DNA from: Autumnicola edwardsiae
GTDB taxonomy: Bacteria > Bacteroidota > Bacteroidia > Flavobacteriales > Flavobacteriaceae
Assembly: GCF_031846505.1 (NCBI RefSeq)
Contig: NZ_JAVRHP010000023.1
Span: 1 to 45,430 of the forward strand
DNA: 45,430 bases
Direction of reading: 5' to 3'
Within the stretch, counting starts at the first letter, position 1. Every line of letters begins with the position of its first letter. Positions 9,204-18,215 of this stretch are shown piece by piece. The translations under genes and the position numbers were made by a program. Below the pieces are notes generated by a model. The model was not told the origin of the DNA, made no database searches, and was given only the letters and a program-made list of their open reading frames with translations.

Positions 9204-10403
9204 ATGATATTAATAGACACAAAAACAAAGAACAATGTCTTAAAATCCATGATAAATATCCTGGATAAAAGACGCGAAGAAATAGTTGCTGCAAATCAAA
9301 AAGACCTCATTGCATTTGGGGAAACCGAAGGAGCAATGTACGACAGGCTAATTGTGAACAATAAGAAAGTTGACGGCATGATCCAGTCTGTTAAAGAAGT
9401 GATGGAACAGGACGATCCTGTTGGCCAAACGATTGAGCATAGAAAATTGGATAGCGGCCTGGCAATTACCAATAAAACTGCTCCTTTCGGGAACATTATG
9501 ATCATTTACGAATCAAGACCAGATGTTACGATAGAAGCAGCCGTACTTGCCTTTAAAGCAAATAACAAGATTTACTTAAAAGGTGGTAAAGAAGCCATAA
9601 ACAGTAATAAAATCCTCGAGGAGTGCTGGCATAAGGCGCTTTTGGAAAACGATCTGGATACAAGCTGGATACAATTGCTGCACTTAAACCGACAGGAAAC
9701 TCAGGAATTCTTAAAAAATCCACCGGAAAAGCTAGACCTTATCGTGCCAAGAGGTGGAGAAAGATTAATCGCTTTTGTAAAAGAACACGCGACAGGTGCT
9801 GTTCTTGTTAGCGGTCGTGGAAATAACTTCCTGTATGTTTCTGAAAATGCCGATTTTGAAATCGCCAAGAAAGTAATGCTGAATGCCAAGATCGACAAAA
9901 TATCTGGTTGTAATGCATTGGATAAAGTACTGGTAAGCCGAAACCTTCCGGATTATGAGAATAAACTTCGTGAACTTCAGCAAATGTTCAGGGAAAACGG
10001 AGTAAAAATCCTGGTAGACGAAGAAATTCACAAAGTACTTAATGATGAAGACAAAATACCTTCAGAAGACGTTTGGTACGAAGAATTTCTGGCAATGAAA
10101 GTGGTAATTGGTGGTGCGTCACAACTTGATGCCGCTATTGAAACGATCAACAAATACTCTGGAGGACATTCTGCTTCAATTATCACAACAGATAAAGTTG
10201 AAGCTTTGAAGTTTATGGAACAGGTAGATAGTGCAGCCGTTTACCATAATGCTTCCACCAGGTTTACCGATGGTGGTGCAATGGGCGTTGGCGCAGAGCT
10301 GGCAATTAGTACAGATAAACTGCATCACAGAGGGCCTTTAGGTCTAAAACAACTGGTTACCAATAAATATTATGTACTAGGAGAAGGCCATATTAGAGCT
10401 TAA
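9204..10403 (+). CDS. proA: Glutamate-5-semialdehyde dehydrogenase (gamma-glutamyl phosphate reductase)
   Basis: ProA reduces gamma-glutamyl phosphate with NADPH to glutamate-5-semialdehyde, which cyclises to the substrate of ProC. The 399-residue protein has the aldehyde dehydrogenase fold. The catalytic cysteine is Cys236 in ISGCNALDKVLV; GNIMIIYESRPDVT and FTDGGAMGVGAE are family signatures. The length is slightly short of the usual 410-420, with no internal loss that I can see. It is the last gene of the proline operon and is followed 23 bases later by an intrinsic terminator. ProB and ProA usually channel the unstable phosphate intermediate, and their adjacent genes fit this. Confidence 0.97.
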   Translation: MILIDTKTKNNVLKSMINILDKRREEIVAANQKDLIAFGETEGAMYDRLIVNNKKVDGMIQSVKEVMEQDDPVGQTIEHRKLDSGLAITNKTAPFGNIMIIYESRPDVTIEAAVLAFKANNKIYLKGGKEAINSNKILEECWHKALLENDLDTSWIQLLHLNRQETQEFLKNPPEKLDLIVPRGGERLIAFVKEHATGAVLVSGRGNNFLYVSENADFEIAKKVMLNAKIDKISGCNALDKVLVSRNLPDYENKLRELQQMFRENGVKILVDEEIHKVLNDEDKIPSEDVWYEEFLAMKVVIGGASQLDAAIETINKYSGGHSASIITTDKVEALKFMEQVDSAAVYHNASTRFTDGGAMGVGAELAISTDKLHHRGPLGLKQLVTNKYYVLGEGHIRA

Positions 10404-10425
10404 TCCTATTCGGATATTAATTTTT

Positions 10426-10461
10426 GAAAAGAGGTTGTCCTGCGGGCAATCTCTTTTTTTT
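10426..10461 (+). terminator. Intrinsic terminator of the proline operon
   Basis: The RNA can pair AAGAGGUUGUCC with GGGCAAUCUCUU (with G-U pairs) around a small loop, followed by a run of eight T from 10453. It begins 23 bases after the proA stop. Confidence 0.85.
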
Positions 10462-10553
10462 GTGCTGAATTTGTATTTTTTAATTTTAGGTATATGCCTG
10501 AAATTGGCAATTTTAGGCCACCAGTTTTTGAAGCTGAAGTAATTCTGCTGAAA

Positions 10554-10580
10554 CCTACAAGGTTTTAAAAACCTTGCAGG
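10554..10580. repeat. Palindromic intergenic repeat, copy 1
   Basis: Two 12-base arms, CCTACAAGGTTT and AAACCTTGCAGG, pair with one mismatch around a 3-base loop. There is no T-run after it, so it is not a standard terminator. It shares the AGGTTT/AAACCT core with the repeats at 10741 and 16884. Confidence 0.7.
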
Positions 10581-10740
10581 AAAAATCTGGTTCTGCAAGA
10601 TCTCTTTTCATTCGGAAAAGAGGAGTTGAAAAATGATAATTTTCGTCCTGCAATTTTTAGCGAACCTTTTTTTACTCTTTAACTCATTTACTGTTTTACT
10701 ATGGAATTTAAAAAATGTCAATTTTCGGCCTGCTCATATC

Positions 10741-10773
10741 AGATCTTACATGTCTTGAAAACCTGTGAGATCT
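10741..10773. repeat. Palindromic intergenic repeat, copy 2 (imperfect)
   Basis: AGATCTTACATGTCTT and AAAACCTGTGAGATCT form a 16-base imperfect inverted repeat (13 of 16) around one base. It is preceded by ATATC, so ATCAGATCT enters the hairpin just as in the copy at 16884. The differences between arms suggest an old copy that is losing its symmetry. Confidence 0.65.
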
Positions 10774-10863
10774 TACGTAAATCTAAAATGGCAATTATCA
10801 GCTTATAATCTTTTGGAAGAAGAGGTAATTTCTTCATTTTCTGAAGTTATTCGTCTTATTTAT

Positions 10864-10884
10864 ACGTTAACAACGTGTTAACGT
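10864..10884. promoter_or_regulatory. Candidate operator: perfect 9-base inverted repeat upstream of the M61 peptidase
   Basis: ACGTTAACA and TGTTAACGT are exact inverted copies separated by ACG. The two GTTAA cores are 11 bases apart, one helical turn, and a third GTTAA stands at 10896. The site is 81 bases before the peptidase ATG. This is the expected geometry for a dimeric regulator; the regulator is not known. Confidence 0.45.
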
Positions 10885-10964
10885 TACTGAAGATCGTTAA
10901 ATAGAGTAGAGATTCGTAACTTTCCGCAGAAATTTCAGTCTTACAAATAAAACCACATTTCAGA

Positions 10965-12836
10965 ATGAAAAAATTAATTTATGCACTGGCAATGTCATTT
11001 GCCATTTTTGGGTGTAAAACCACTCAAAGTACAATTGCTGAAGAACAACCGATTGTTACCAAACTCGACCTTGTAAATGTTCAGGATGACCGGGTAATGG
11101 TGAGCATCGATCCTGCAGAATTTACTACGGAAACTACTACATTTTACATTCCGAAGACAGTGCCCGGCACCTACTCTACTTCCAACTACGGTAAATATTC
11201 CGAAGATTTAAAAGCTTTTGATTATAAAGGAAACGAACTGGAAATTGTACAACTGGACGAAAATAGCTGGAGCATTCCCGATGCTAAAAACCTCGATAAA
11301 ATTACTTATTGGGTGAACGATACGTTTGATGTACAGGGAGAAGGCGGAATTTATTCTATGGCCGGTACAAATATCCTTGAGGACCAAAACTTTCTGCTTA
11401 ACCTGCACGGATTTGTTGGATATTTTGAAAACATGCAGGAGAAAAAATATCGTGTAGAGATCAAAAGACCTTCAGACCTTGTTGGCGGAAGTGCACTGGA
11501 AATTTCAGAGACTACTTCTGCAGAAGACGCTACAGCTAAAACAGATATTTACAACCTGAACCGGTATTTTGAAGTTACCGACAATCCTATAATGTATGCC
11601 GAGCCGGACACGGTGAGTTTTGATGTACAGGGAATGAAGGTGTTACTTGATGTGTATTCTCCAAACGACAAATTTTCAGCAGAAACTTTTGCACCTGCAA
11701 TGAGGAGAATGATCACTGCGCAAAAGAACTTTTTAGGCGATATTAACAGTACTGATAAATATGCTATCCTCCTTTATTTATCGGCTACACCGGGAGAGGA
11801 CGATGCAGGAAATTTTGGCGCTTTAGAGCACCATACTTCTACCGTGGTAGTGATGCCGGAAGTTATGGAAGAAGAAGCTTTAAATGAAAGTCTTACCGAT
11901 ATTGTTTCGCATGAATTCTTTCATATCATCACACCACTTGGGGTGCATTCTCAGGAAATCCATTATTTTGATTATAATGATCCTCAAATGTCCAAACATC
12001 TTTGGATGTACGAAGGGATCACAGAATATTTTGCAAATCTTTTCCAGGTAAATCAGGACTTAATAGACAATCAGGATTTTTACGACAGGATTAATGAAAA
12101 GATTGAGGCGGCAAAACGATATAACGACACCATGTCTTTTACCGTGATGAGTGAAAACATCCTAGAAGAGGAATATCAGAAAAATTATGCTAATGTTTAT
12201 CAAAAAGGAGCATTAATAGGCATGGCACTGGATATTCGTTTAAGAGAACTTAGCGGTGGCAGCATGGGTGTACTTGATCTTATGAAGGAACTTACGGAAA
12301 AATACGGAAAAGACAGGCCGTTTAATGATGATGAACTTTTTGCTGATATTGTTGAGCTTACTTATCCTGAAATTCAAAATTTCTTTGATAATTATGTGAT
12401 TGGAACAACCCCAATTCCTTATTCAGAGTTTTTTGAAAAAGTAGGCCTGGAAATGAGGGAAGATCAGATCCCTGTGGGTTATTTTCTAAAAAATCAAACT
12501 ACGCCTTACATTACTGTAAATCCGCAGGGAAATATACTGGTAAGAAATGATGTGGAAATGAATTCTTTTCTTCAGGATTTAGGACTGCAAGGTGGTGATA
12601 TGATCCAGAGTATTGACGGTACGAAGTATACCCGCGAAAATATTTATGACCTTATAACTACTTCCCAAAACTGGAAAGAAGGAGATCCCATCACAATGAC
12701 GATTGTAAGGGATGGTGAAGAAATGCTTGTAGAATCTACCATTGTTGCACCAACTGCACCGGGAATGCGTTTAGTGGAAATACAGAATGCTGATAGTGAC
12801 CAAATTGAACTTAGATACGCCTGGTTAAAATCATAA
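10965..12836 (+). CDS. M61 family metallopeptidase lipoprotein with PDZ domain
   Basis: The 623-residue zinc peptidase belongs to the glycyl-aminopeptidase family M61. It begins with a lipoprotein signal peptide (MKKLIYALAM, lipobox AIFGC at about residue 17), so it is probably anchored in the periplasm or outer membrane. The zinc motif is His316-Glu317-Phe-Phe-His320, and Glu350 in MYEGITEYF is the likely third ligand. The N-terminal half is the beta-rich M61 domain. A PDZ domain (about residues 505-600) ends the protein. It stands alone between two terminators, behind a palindromic operator candidate. Known M61 enzymes prefer N-terminal glycine or alanine; the substrate here cannot be read from sequence. 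Confidence 0.92.
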   Translation: MKKLIYALAMSFAIFGCKTTQSTIAEEQPIVTKLDLVNVQDDRVMVSIDPAEFTTETTTFYIPKTVPGTYSTSNYGKYSEDLKAFDYKGNELEIVQLDENSWSIPDAKNLDKITYWVNDTFDVQGEGGIYSMAGTNILEDQNFLLNLHGFVGYFENMQEKKYRVEIKRPSDLVGGSALEISETTSAEDATAKTDIYNLNRYFEVTDNPIMYAEPDTVSFDVQGMKVLLDVYSPNDKFSAETFAPAMRRMITAQKNFLGDINSTDKYAILLYLSATPGEDDAGNFGALEHHTSTVVVMPEVMEEEALNESLTDIVSHEFFHIITPLGVHSQEIHYFDYNDPQMSKHLWMYEGITEYFANLFQVNQDLIDNQDFYDRINEKIEAAKRYNDTMSFTVMSENILEEEYQKNYANVYQKGALIGMALDIRLRELSGGSMGVLDLMKELTEKYGKDRPFNDDELFADIVELTYPEIQNFFDNYVIGTTPIPYSEFFEKVGLEMREDQIPVGYFLKNQTTPYITVNPQGNILVRNDVEMNSFLQDLGLQGGDMIQSIDGTKYTRENIYDLITTSQNWKEGDPITMTIVRDGEEMLVESTIVAPTAPGMRLVEIQNADSDQIELRYAWLKS

Positions 12837-12857
12837 AAGATTTTCCTTGAAATAAGT

Positions 12858-12892
12858 TGAAAAGCGGTGGTAGATACTACCGCTTTTTTTAT
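12858..12892 (+). terminator. Intrinsic terminator of the M61 peptidase gene
   Basis: AAAAGCGGTGGTA pairs with TACTACCGCTTTT around a short loop, followed by a T-run. It begins about 22 bases after the peptidase stop codon. Confidence 0.88.
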
Positions 12893-12957
12893 TTTAATTC
12901 AGGCAAATCTCCTAAATTGAATTTTTAAATTAACCAGCTAAAACCACTTCTTACTGC

Positions 12958-14958
12958 ATGGAAATTCCTATCCTACAGGATATTGTATTAATTCTAGGGT
13001 TATCGATCCTTATTATCCTGGCATTCCAAAAAATAAAAGTTCCCTCCATTTTGGGGTTTTTGCTTGCCGGAATTATTGCAGGTCCACATGCGTTTAACCT
13101 TATAAGTTCCCGGCACGAAGTAGAATTACTTTCGGAAATTGGAATTATTTTTTTGCTTTTTGTCATTGGAATTGAACTTTCCTTAAAGGGCCTGGCATCA
13201 ATAAAAAATACAATTATTTTTGGCGGTGGGCTGCAGGTAGGAGGCACCATATTGTTCACTACGCTTGTTGCTACTTTTTTAGGCCTTCCGTTAAACACTT
13301 CTATTTTTCTGGGATTCTTATTTTCGTTAAGTAGTACTGCGATTGTCCTGAAATTACTTCAGGAAAAAGGGGAAATTACTGCACCTCACGGCAGGATTGG
13401 AGTGGCTATTCTAATATTTCAGGATATTATTGTAGTTCCCATGATGCTATTTACTCCGCTTTTGGCAGGTAAATCTGATAATATCCTGGAGACGATTGGT
13501 ATTCTCACTATAAAAGTGATATTAGTTGGAATAGTGATTATTTTATTGGCGAAATATGTAGTGCCAAGAGTTTTTGAATGGGTGGTGAAAACTAAAAATC
13601 AGGAACTTTTTATTCTTACTGTTATTGTTTTTTGTTTTGGGATTGCCTGGCTAACCTCGTCTGTGGGGCTTTCCCTGGCTCTTGGTGCTTTTTTTGCAGG
13701 GTTAATTATTTCTGAATCTGATTACAGTCACCAGGCTACCGCAAATGTGCTTCCCTTCAGAGAAATTTTTATAAGCTTCTTCTTTATTTCAGTAGGAACG
13801 CTCCTCAACCTCAACTTCTTTTTTAACAATATCGGCTATATTTTATTACTTGTCGTGGCCGTGGTTGCGCTTAAAATGCTCGTTGTGGGACTAACGACAC
13901 TTATCTTAAAATATAAGCCACGGACTATCTTTATGACACTTTTCAGCCTGTTTCAGGTTGGGGAATTTTCGCTCCTCCTCTCGGGTGTGGGATTGGATAA
14001 CGGATTAATTCCGGAGAATATTTATCAGTATTTCCTGGCTATTTCAATTATAAGCATGGGACTAACGCCGTTCTTTATTTCCTATTCTTCAAAAATTACA
14101 TATTCCATTCTTAAAGCTCCCATCCCTTCTGCAGTAAGAAAACGGCTGGAGAATATTAAAAAGAATGCTAATAATGAAGAATTTTCAGAAGAAAATCTGC
14201 ACGATCACCTTGTCATTATCGGTTATGGGATCAACGGCGGAAACATTGGTAAGGCCGCCAAAAATGCAAATATCCCATACGTAATTGTCGACATGGAGCC
14301 AGATTCCTTTGATAAAGCCAAAGCAAAGGGAGAGCCAATTGTTTTTGGTGACGCGACCAATCCTACTATTTTAAAACATGTGCATGTGCAGGAAGCGCGG
14401 GTGGTGGTTATTGCCATTTCAGATCCCGCCGCCACACATAAAATAATTAGCAGTATACGGCTTTTCACCCAAACCGCTTTTATAATTGTAAGAACGCGCT
14501 ATGTAAGTGAAATTGAAGAAAGCATACGTCTTGGTGCTGATGAAGTAATTCCCGAAGAATTTGAAACTTCTATAGAAATTTTTACCCGTGTACTGAAGAA
14601 ATATTTGGTCCCTTTTGATGAAATCCAGGCTTTCACAGACAATATTCGTTCTTCAGACTATGCAATGCTTACTTCTCTTAAAGGCAAACCTCACAACCCT
14701 AATTTACAGCATCTAAATATACCGAATAAGGAAATTGCCACGCTTACTGTTAGACGAAACAACAAAAAAATCGTGGGAAAAACGATCAAGGAATCCGGGA
14801 TGGGAAAAAATTACAGGGTAACAGTCCTGGCCATAAAAAGGGAAAATAATTACCTGACAGAAATTTCTACCAAAACGGTGATCTTACAGGACGATCTTCT
14901 TTATCTCTTCGGAAATCCATCCAACATTAATCATATTAATAAAATACTTTCGCTGTAA
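12958..14958 (+). CDS. CPA2 family monovalent cation/proton antiporter with TrkA-N and TrkA-C domains
   Basis: The 666-residue protein has about 12 hydrophobic segments in residues 1-385 (Na+/H+ exchanger fold, CPA2/KefB-like), a TrkA-N NAD-binding domain (about 415-535, LVIIGYGINGGNIGKAA), and a TrkA-C domain (about 575-660). Segments FLLFVIGIELSLKG and LSSTAIVLKLL match the ion-path helices of KefB/KefC proteins. It sits in the inner membrane and exchanges K+ or Na+ for protons, gated by nucleotide binding to the RCK part. No KefF/KefG ancillary gene is next to it. The ATG at 12958 leaves no extra leader. The next gene starts 109 bases downstream on the same strand; I see no clear terminator between them. 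Confidence 0.93.
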   Translation: MEIPILQDIVLILGLSILIILAFQKIKVPSILGFLLAGIIAGPHAFNLISSRHEVELLSEIGIIFLLFVIGIELSLKGLASIKNTIIFGGGLQVGGTILFTTLVATFLGLPLNTSIFLGFLFSLSSTAIVLKLLQEKGEITAPHGRIGVAILIFQDIIVVPMMLFTPLLAGKSDNILETIGILTIKVILVGIVIILLAKYVVPRVFEWVVKTKNQELFILTVIVFCFGIAWLTSSVGLSLALGAFFAGLIISESDYSHQATANVLPFREIFISFFFISVGTLLNLNFFFNNIGYILLLVVAVVALKMLVVGLTTLILKYKPRTIFMTLFSLFQVGEFSLLLSGVGLDNGLIPENIYQYFLAISIISMGLTPFFISYSSKITYSILKAPIPSAVRKRLENIKKNANNEEFSEENLHDHLVIIGYGINGGNIGKAAKNANIPYVIVDMEPDSFDKAKAKGEPIVFGDATNPTILKHVHVQEARVVVIAISDPAATHKIISSIRLFTQTAFIIVRTRYVSEIEESIRLGADEVIPEEFETSIEIFTRVLKKYLVPFDEIQAFTDNIRSSDYAMLTSLKGKPHNPNLQHLNIPNKEIATLTVRRNNKKIVGKTIKESGMGKNYRVTVLAIKRENNYLTEISTKTVILQDDLLYLFGNPSNINHINKILSL

Positions 14959-15067
14959 GGCTTAATCGTTAAATATTTCTCATTCTCTTGCTGATTAATA
15001 CAAAGCCTTGTAATTTGTATTTGTTCATTTATAACCAAACGACAAGCCCCATAATTAACTAAAAAAT

Positions 15068-16732
15068 ATGTCTGTTCTACCTAATAACCTGGACCGCTAC
15101 CGGAAGTTTATAAGTTTTATGCTGAAGTACTGGCAAAGCGATCTTTTTCGTAAAACAGCCTCCAATGCTATGGAGGGAAATGAGGGGAACGGTGATGAGA
15201 ACTTTGAACAGACCCCGCAAGAACTTGTAGAAGACCTTAAAAACATGGGGCCCACTTACATAAAACTGGGCCAGCTTCTTTCTACACGTCCAGATTTATT
15301 GCCCGATGCTTATTTAAAAGAACTTGCAACCCTTCAGGATGACGTAGCGCCCATTCCTTATGAAGAAGTACATAAAATTGTAGAAGAAGAAATTGGCACC
15401 CGCATTTCCAAAGCCTTTGATACTTTTGATAAAGAGCCACTTGCCAGTGCTTCTATAGGCCAGGTACATTACGCAACTTTAAGGTCTAAGCAGCCTGTGG
15501 CGGTAAAGATCCAACGGCCGGGAATTAAAAAACAGTTCCTTGAAGATCTGGACACGCTAAAGGAACTCGCAGACCTTGCTGTAAAACATACCAAAACTGC
15601 CAGGAGGTATTCTTTTGACCATGTTCTGGAAGAATTAAGCCGGATTGTACTGTATGAACTGGATTATTACAGGGAAGCGCAAAATCTCAAGACTTTAGGC
15701 AGGAATTTACAGGAGTTCAAGGATCTTGTTGTTCCGCAACCTATTAATGACTACTGCACAGGCAAAGTACTTACGATGGAGTACATCAAGGGGAAAAAAA
15801 TCACTTCCCTCTCTCCCTTAAAACAGCTGGAGGTAGATTACGGCCCGCTGGTAGACCAGCTTGTGGAAGCCTATTTAAAGCAAATTATTATTGATGGTTT
15901 TGTTCATGCAGATCCTCACCCGGGGAATATCCAGTTTACCCCAGACGCAAAAATTGCTTTAATAGATCTTGGAATGGTGGCAAAATTTACGCCACAGATG
16001 CAGGAGAATATTTTGCAATTACTTATTGCCATTAGTAATACCAACGGTTCAGAAACTGCCAATGTACTTTTGGGCATGAGTGAATATGATGAAGAAAGGG
16101 ATTTGCGGGCATTCAGGAAATCTATAAATGATATTATTATGGAGAGCGAGCACAGCACGGCCAAGGACCTGCAAACCGGGCGGCTGGTTATTCAGCTGAA
16201 CCGGCTTTCGGCAGAGTCCGGGATCCATATTCCTGTAGAATTAAACATCCTTGGAAAAATACTTTTGAATATGGACCAGATCGTTGCTGTTCTGGATCCC
16301 GATTTTGATCTAAAAGATACGATTCAAAAGCACGTAACCAAGATTATGCAAAATAAAGTATATGAAGAACTGAAGCCTGAAAACTTCTTCACGATGCTTT
16401 TGCAGTCGAAGAAACTTGCTGAAAATGCTCCGGAAAGACTCAATACAATTTCAGAAAACCTGGCAAACAACAACTTTAAAATTAAAATAGAAGCTATTGA
16501 CGAAAAGCGGGTAACCGATGGTTTTCAGAAAGTAGCGAACAGGATTACGCTGGGGTTAATAATTGCTGCCATGATTGTAGGCGCAGCGATGCTTATGCAG
16601 GTTCCTTCAGAATTTACAATTTTTGGTTACCCGGGACTGGCGATGCTGTTTTTTCTTTTAGCCGCTTTGGGTGGGATTTACCTCTCTTATATCATCATCT
16701 TCAGGGATGAGAATTTACATAATAAAGATTAA
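15068..16732 (+). CDS. ABC1/UbiB family atypical kinase with C-terminal membrane anchor
   Basis: This 554-residue member of the ABC1 (AarF/UbiB/ADCK) family has the defining KxGQ-type motif YIKLGQLLSTRPDLLP, the Ala-rich loop LASASIGQVH, Lys in VAVKIQRP, catalytic VHADPHPGN and metal-binding IDLGMV. Two hydrophobic segments at the C-terminus (about 490-545) anchor it in the membrane. Family members support ubiquinone or other quinone/isoprenoid lipid metabolism by ATPase or kinase-like activity; bacteria of this group use menaquinone, so its precise role is unknown. The gene stands between an antiporter and the convergent thr operon. The ATG follows a six-A run. Confidence 0.92.
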   Translation: MSVLPNNLDRYRKFISFMLKYWQSDLFRKTASNAMEGNEGNGDENFEQTPQELVEDLKNMGPTYIKLGQLLSTRPDLLPDAYLKELATLQDDVAPIPYEEVHKIVEEEIGTRISKAFDTFDKEPLASASIGQVHYATLRSKQPVAVKIQRPGIKKQFLEDLDTLKELADLAVKHTKTARRYSFDHVLEELSRIVLYELDYYREAQNLKTLGRNLQEFKDLVVPQPINDYCTGKVLTMEYIKGKKITSLSPLKQLEVDYGPLVDQLVEAYLKQIIIDGFVHADPHPGNIQFTPDAKIALIDLGMVAKFTPQMQENILQLLIAISNTNGSETANVLLGMSEYDEERDLRAFRKSINDIIMESEHSTAKDLQTGRLVIQLNRLSAESGIHIPVELNILGKILLNMDQIVAVLDPDFDLKDTIQKHVTKIMQNKVYEELKPENFFTMLLQSKKLAENAPERLNTISENLANNNFKIKIEAIDEKRVTDGFQKVANRITLGLIIAAMIVGAAMLMQVPSEFTIFGYPGLAMLFFLLAALGGIYLSYIIIFRDENLHNKD

Positions 16733-16883
16733 ACCAATTTTTCAGTCTGGAGAAAATCTGCGGCAGGCCAGGGCTCAGAATTAGAACCTGAATGTTTTCA
16801 TACAACTAGCTTTACTGGCAAAAACAGGTGTACCTATAAATATGGCAATTATCAATCTATAACTAAAATCTCAATTATCAGAT

Positions 16884-16908
16884 CTCCCAGGTTTCTAAAA
16901 CCTGGGAG
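16884..16908. repeat. Palindromic intergenic repeat, copy 3 (perfect)
   Basis: CTCCCAGGTTT and AAACCTGGGAG form a perfect 11-base stem with a 3-base loop, preceded by ATCAGAT as in copy 2. It lies between the convergent ABC1 and thrC genes, 11 bases from the thrC stop. There is no T-run on either strand, so any terminator action would be weak or Rho-assisted. The surrounding TGGCAATTATCA phrases also occur near copy 2. Confidence 0.7.
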
Positions 16909-16919
16909 GCCTGAATATT

Positions 16920-18215
16920 TTATGACAACAAATAAGATTTAAGCTCATCATAATTACTAATTTGATGAAATTTTTTCTCTTTGTGCATGATACTTTCAAT
17001 AGAATCTGGAATAGCTACTTTCTGTCCTATCGCTTCTTCCACAGTATCCAGAAATTTAACCGGATGCGCAGTTTCCAGAAATGTTCCGTAATAATTTTCA
17101 TTTTTCTTCAGAAATTCCTGTAATCCAAGATACCCTACGGCGCCATGTGGATCCATAATATACCCGGTTTTATCAAAAACTTCTTTAATCGCCATTTTGG
17201 TAGCAAGATCATCAAAACTGTAGGAGGATAAATACTCCTTTAAATTTCCGAACTCATTCTGAAAAAGCTCCAGTACTCTTACAAAGTTACTCGGGTTCCC
17301 CACGTCCATAGCGTTAGAAATGGTCTGTACACTTGCTGTAGGCTGATAATTGCCATTTTCGAGGTAGCGTGTCACCACGTTATTTGCATTATTGGAAGCA
17401 ATAAAATGATCTATGGGCAAGCCCATTTCCCTGGCTAAAAGTCCGGCGCAAATATTACCAAAATTCCCGCTGGGCACCGAAAATGCCAATTTTCGACCTT
17501 CTTTTGCCAACTGTTTATAAGCCAGAAAATAATAGAACATTTGCGGCAGCCAACGCGCCACATTAATCGAATTAGCAGAAGTCAGCTGCCTTTTTTGCTG
17601 AATTTCATCATCTAAAAATGCCCTTTTCACCATATCCTGACACTCATCGAAAGCACCATCCACTTCCAGAGCGACAATATTCTGTCCCAGGGTCGTCAAT
17701 TGCTTTTCCTGAATTTCACTCACCTTCCCTTTAGGATAAAGGATCACCACATCTATACCTTCCACACCAAGAAAGCCATTCGCCACCGCGCCACCGGTAT
17801 CTCCCGAAGTCGCCACTAAAACAGTGATATTCCCCAGTTTTCCTTTTTTAATGAAATAACCAAGGCTGCCGGCCATAAAACGCGCTCCCACATCTTTAAA
17901 AGCCAATGTAGGACCGTGGAAAAGTTCCAGGCTACCCACATTTTTCTCGACATCCACAACAGGAAAATCAAAATCCAGCGTATCAGCAATAATATCTTTT
18001 AATGCGGAATCGCTTATCTCCTCGCCTACGTAATTTTTTATGACTTCAAAAGCAATCTCCGTGTTGTCCATAGATCGGATTTCGCTGAAGAAAGATTTTG
18101 GTAACTTTTCAATTAACTGCGGAAAATATAATCCTTTATCGGGTGCGAGGCCTCTTACCACCGCATTTTCAAAATTGGAGGTATGCTCCCTGTTATTTAA
18201 ACTGAAGTAATTCAT
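16920..18215 (-). CDS. thrC: Threonine synthase
   Basis: ThrC turns O-phosphohomoserine into threonine with pyridoxal phosphate, in the cytoplasm. The 431 residues begin MNYFSLNN and show the early signature RGLAPDKGLYFP. The PLP-binding lysine is Lys107 in GPTLAFKDVGARF, and the phosphate-binding TSGDTGGAVANG follows. Length and motifs fit the proteobacterial-type short enzyme. Its start overlaps the thrB stop by one base, so translation is coupled. It is the last gene of thrA-thrB-thrC and converges with the ABC1 gene. Confidence 0.97.
   Translation of the reverse strand: MNYFSLNNREHTSNFENAVVRGLAPDKGLYFPQLIEKLPKSFFSEIRSMDNTEIAFEVIKNYVGEEISDSALKDIIADTLDFDFPVVDVEKNVGSLELFHGPTLAFKDVGARFMAGSLGYFIKKGKLGNITVLVATSGDTGGAVANGFLGVEGIDVVILYPKGKVSEIQEKQLTTLGQNIVALEVDGAFDECQDMVKRAFLDDEIQQKRQLTSANSINVARWLPQMFYYFLAYKQLAKEGRKLAFSVPSGNFGNICAGLLAREMGLPIDHFIASNNANNVVTRYLENGNYQPTASVQTISNAMDVGNPSNFVRVLELFQNEFGNLKEYLSSYSFDDLATKMAIKEVFDKTGYIMDPHGAVGYLGLQEFLKKNENYYGTFLETAHPVKFLDTVEEAIGQKVAIPDSIESIMHKEKKFHQISNYDELKSYLLS

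Larger units (their letters stand above)
10404..10964. other. 561-base intergenic region, terminator plus palindromic repeats
   Basis: No coding ORF is supported. The left part holds the proA terminator. The middle has two palindromic repeats (10554-10580 and 10741-10773) and several loose copies of a TGGCAATTTTCGGCC-like phrase (near 10504, 10635, 10716 and 10787). The right end has the operator palindrome before the peptidase gene. It looks like a resting place for decayed dispersed repeats. Confidence 0.55.

Noticed and set aside
16884..16908. Bidirectional intrinsic terminator between the ABC1 gene and thrC
   Set aside because: The stem is good, but neither strand has a T-run, and related hairpins occur elsewhere as repeats; listed as a repeat instead.
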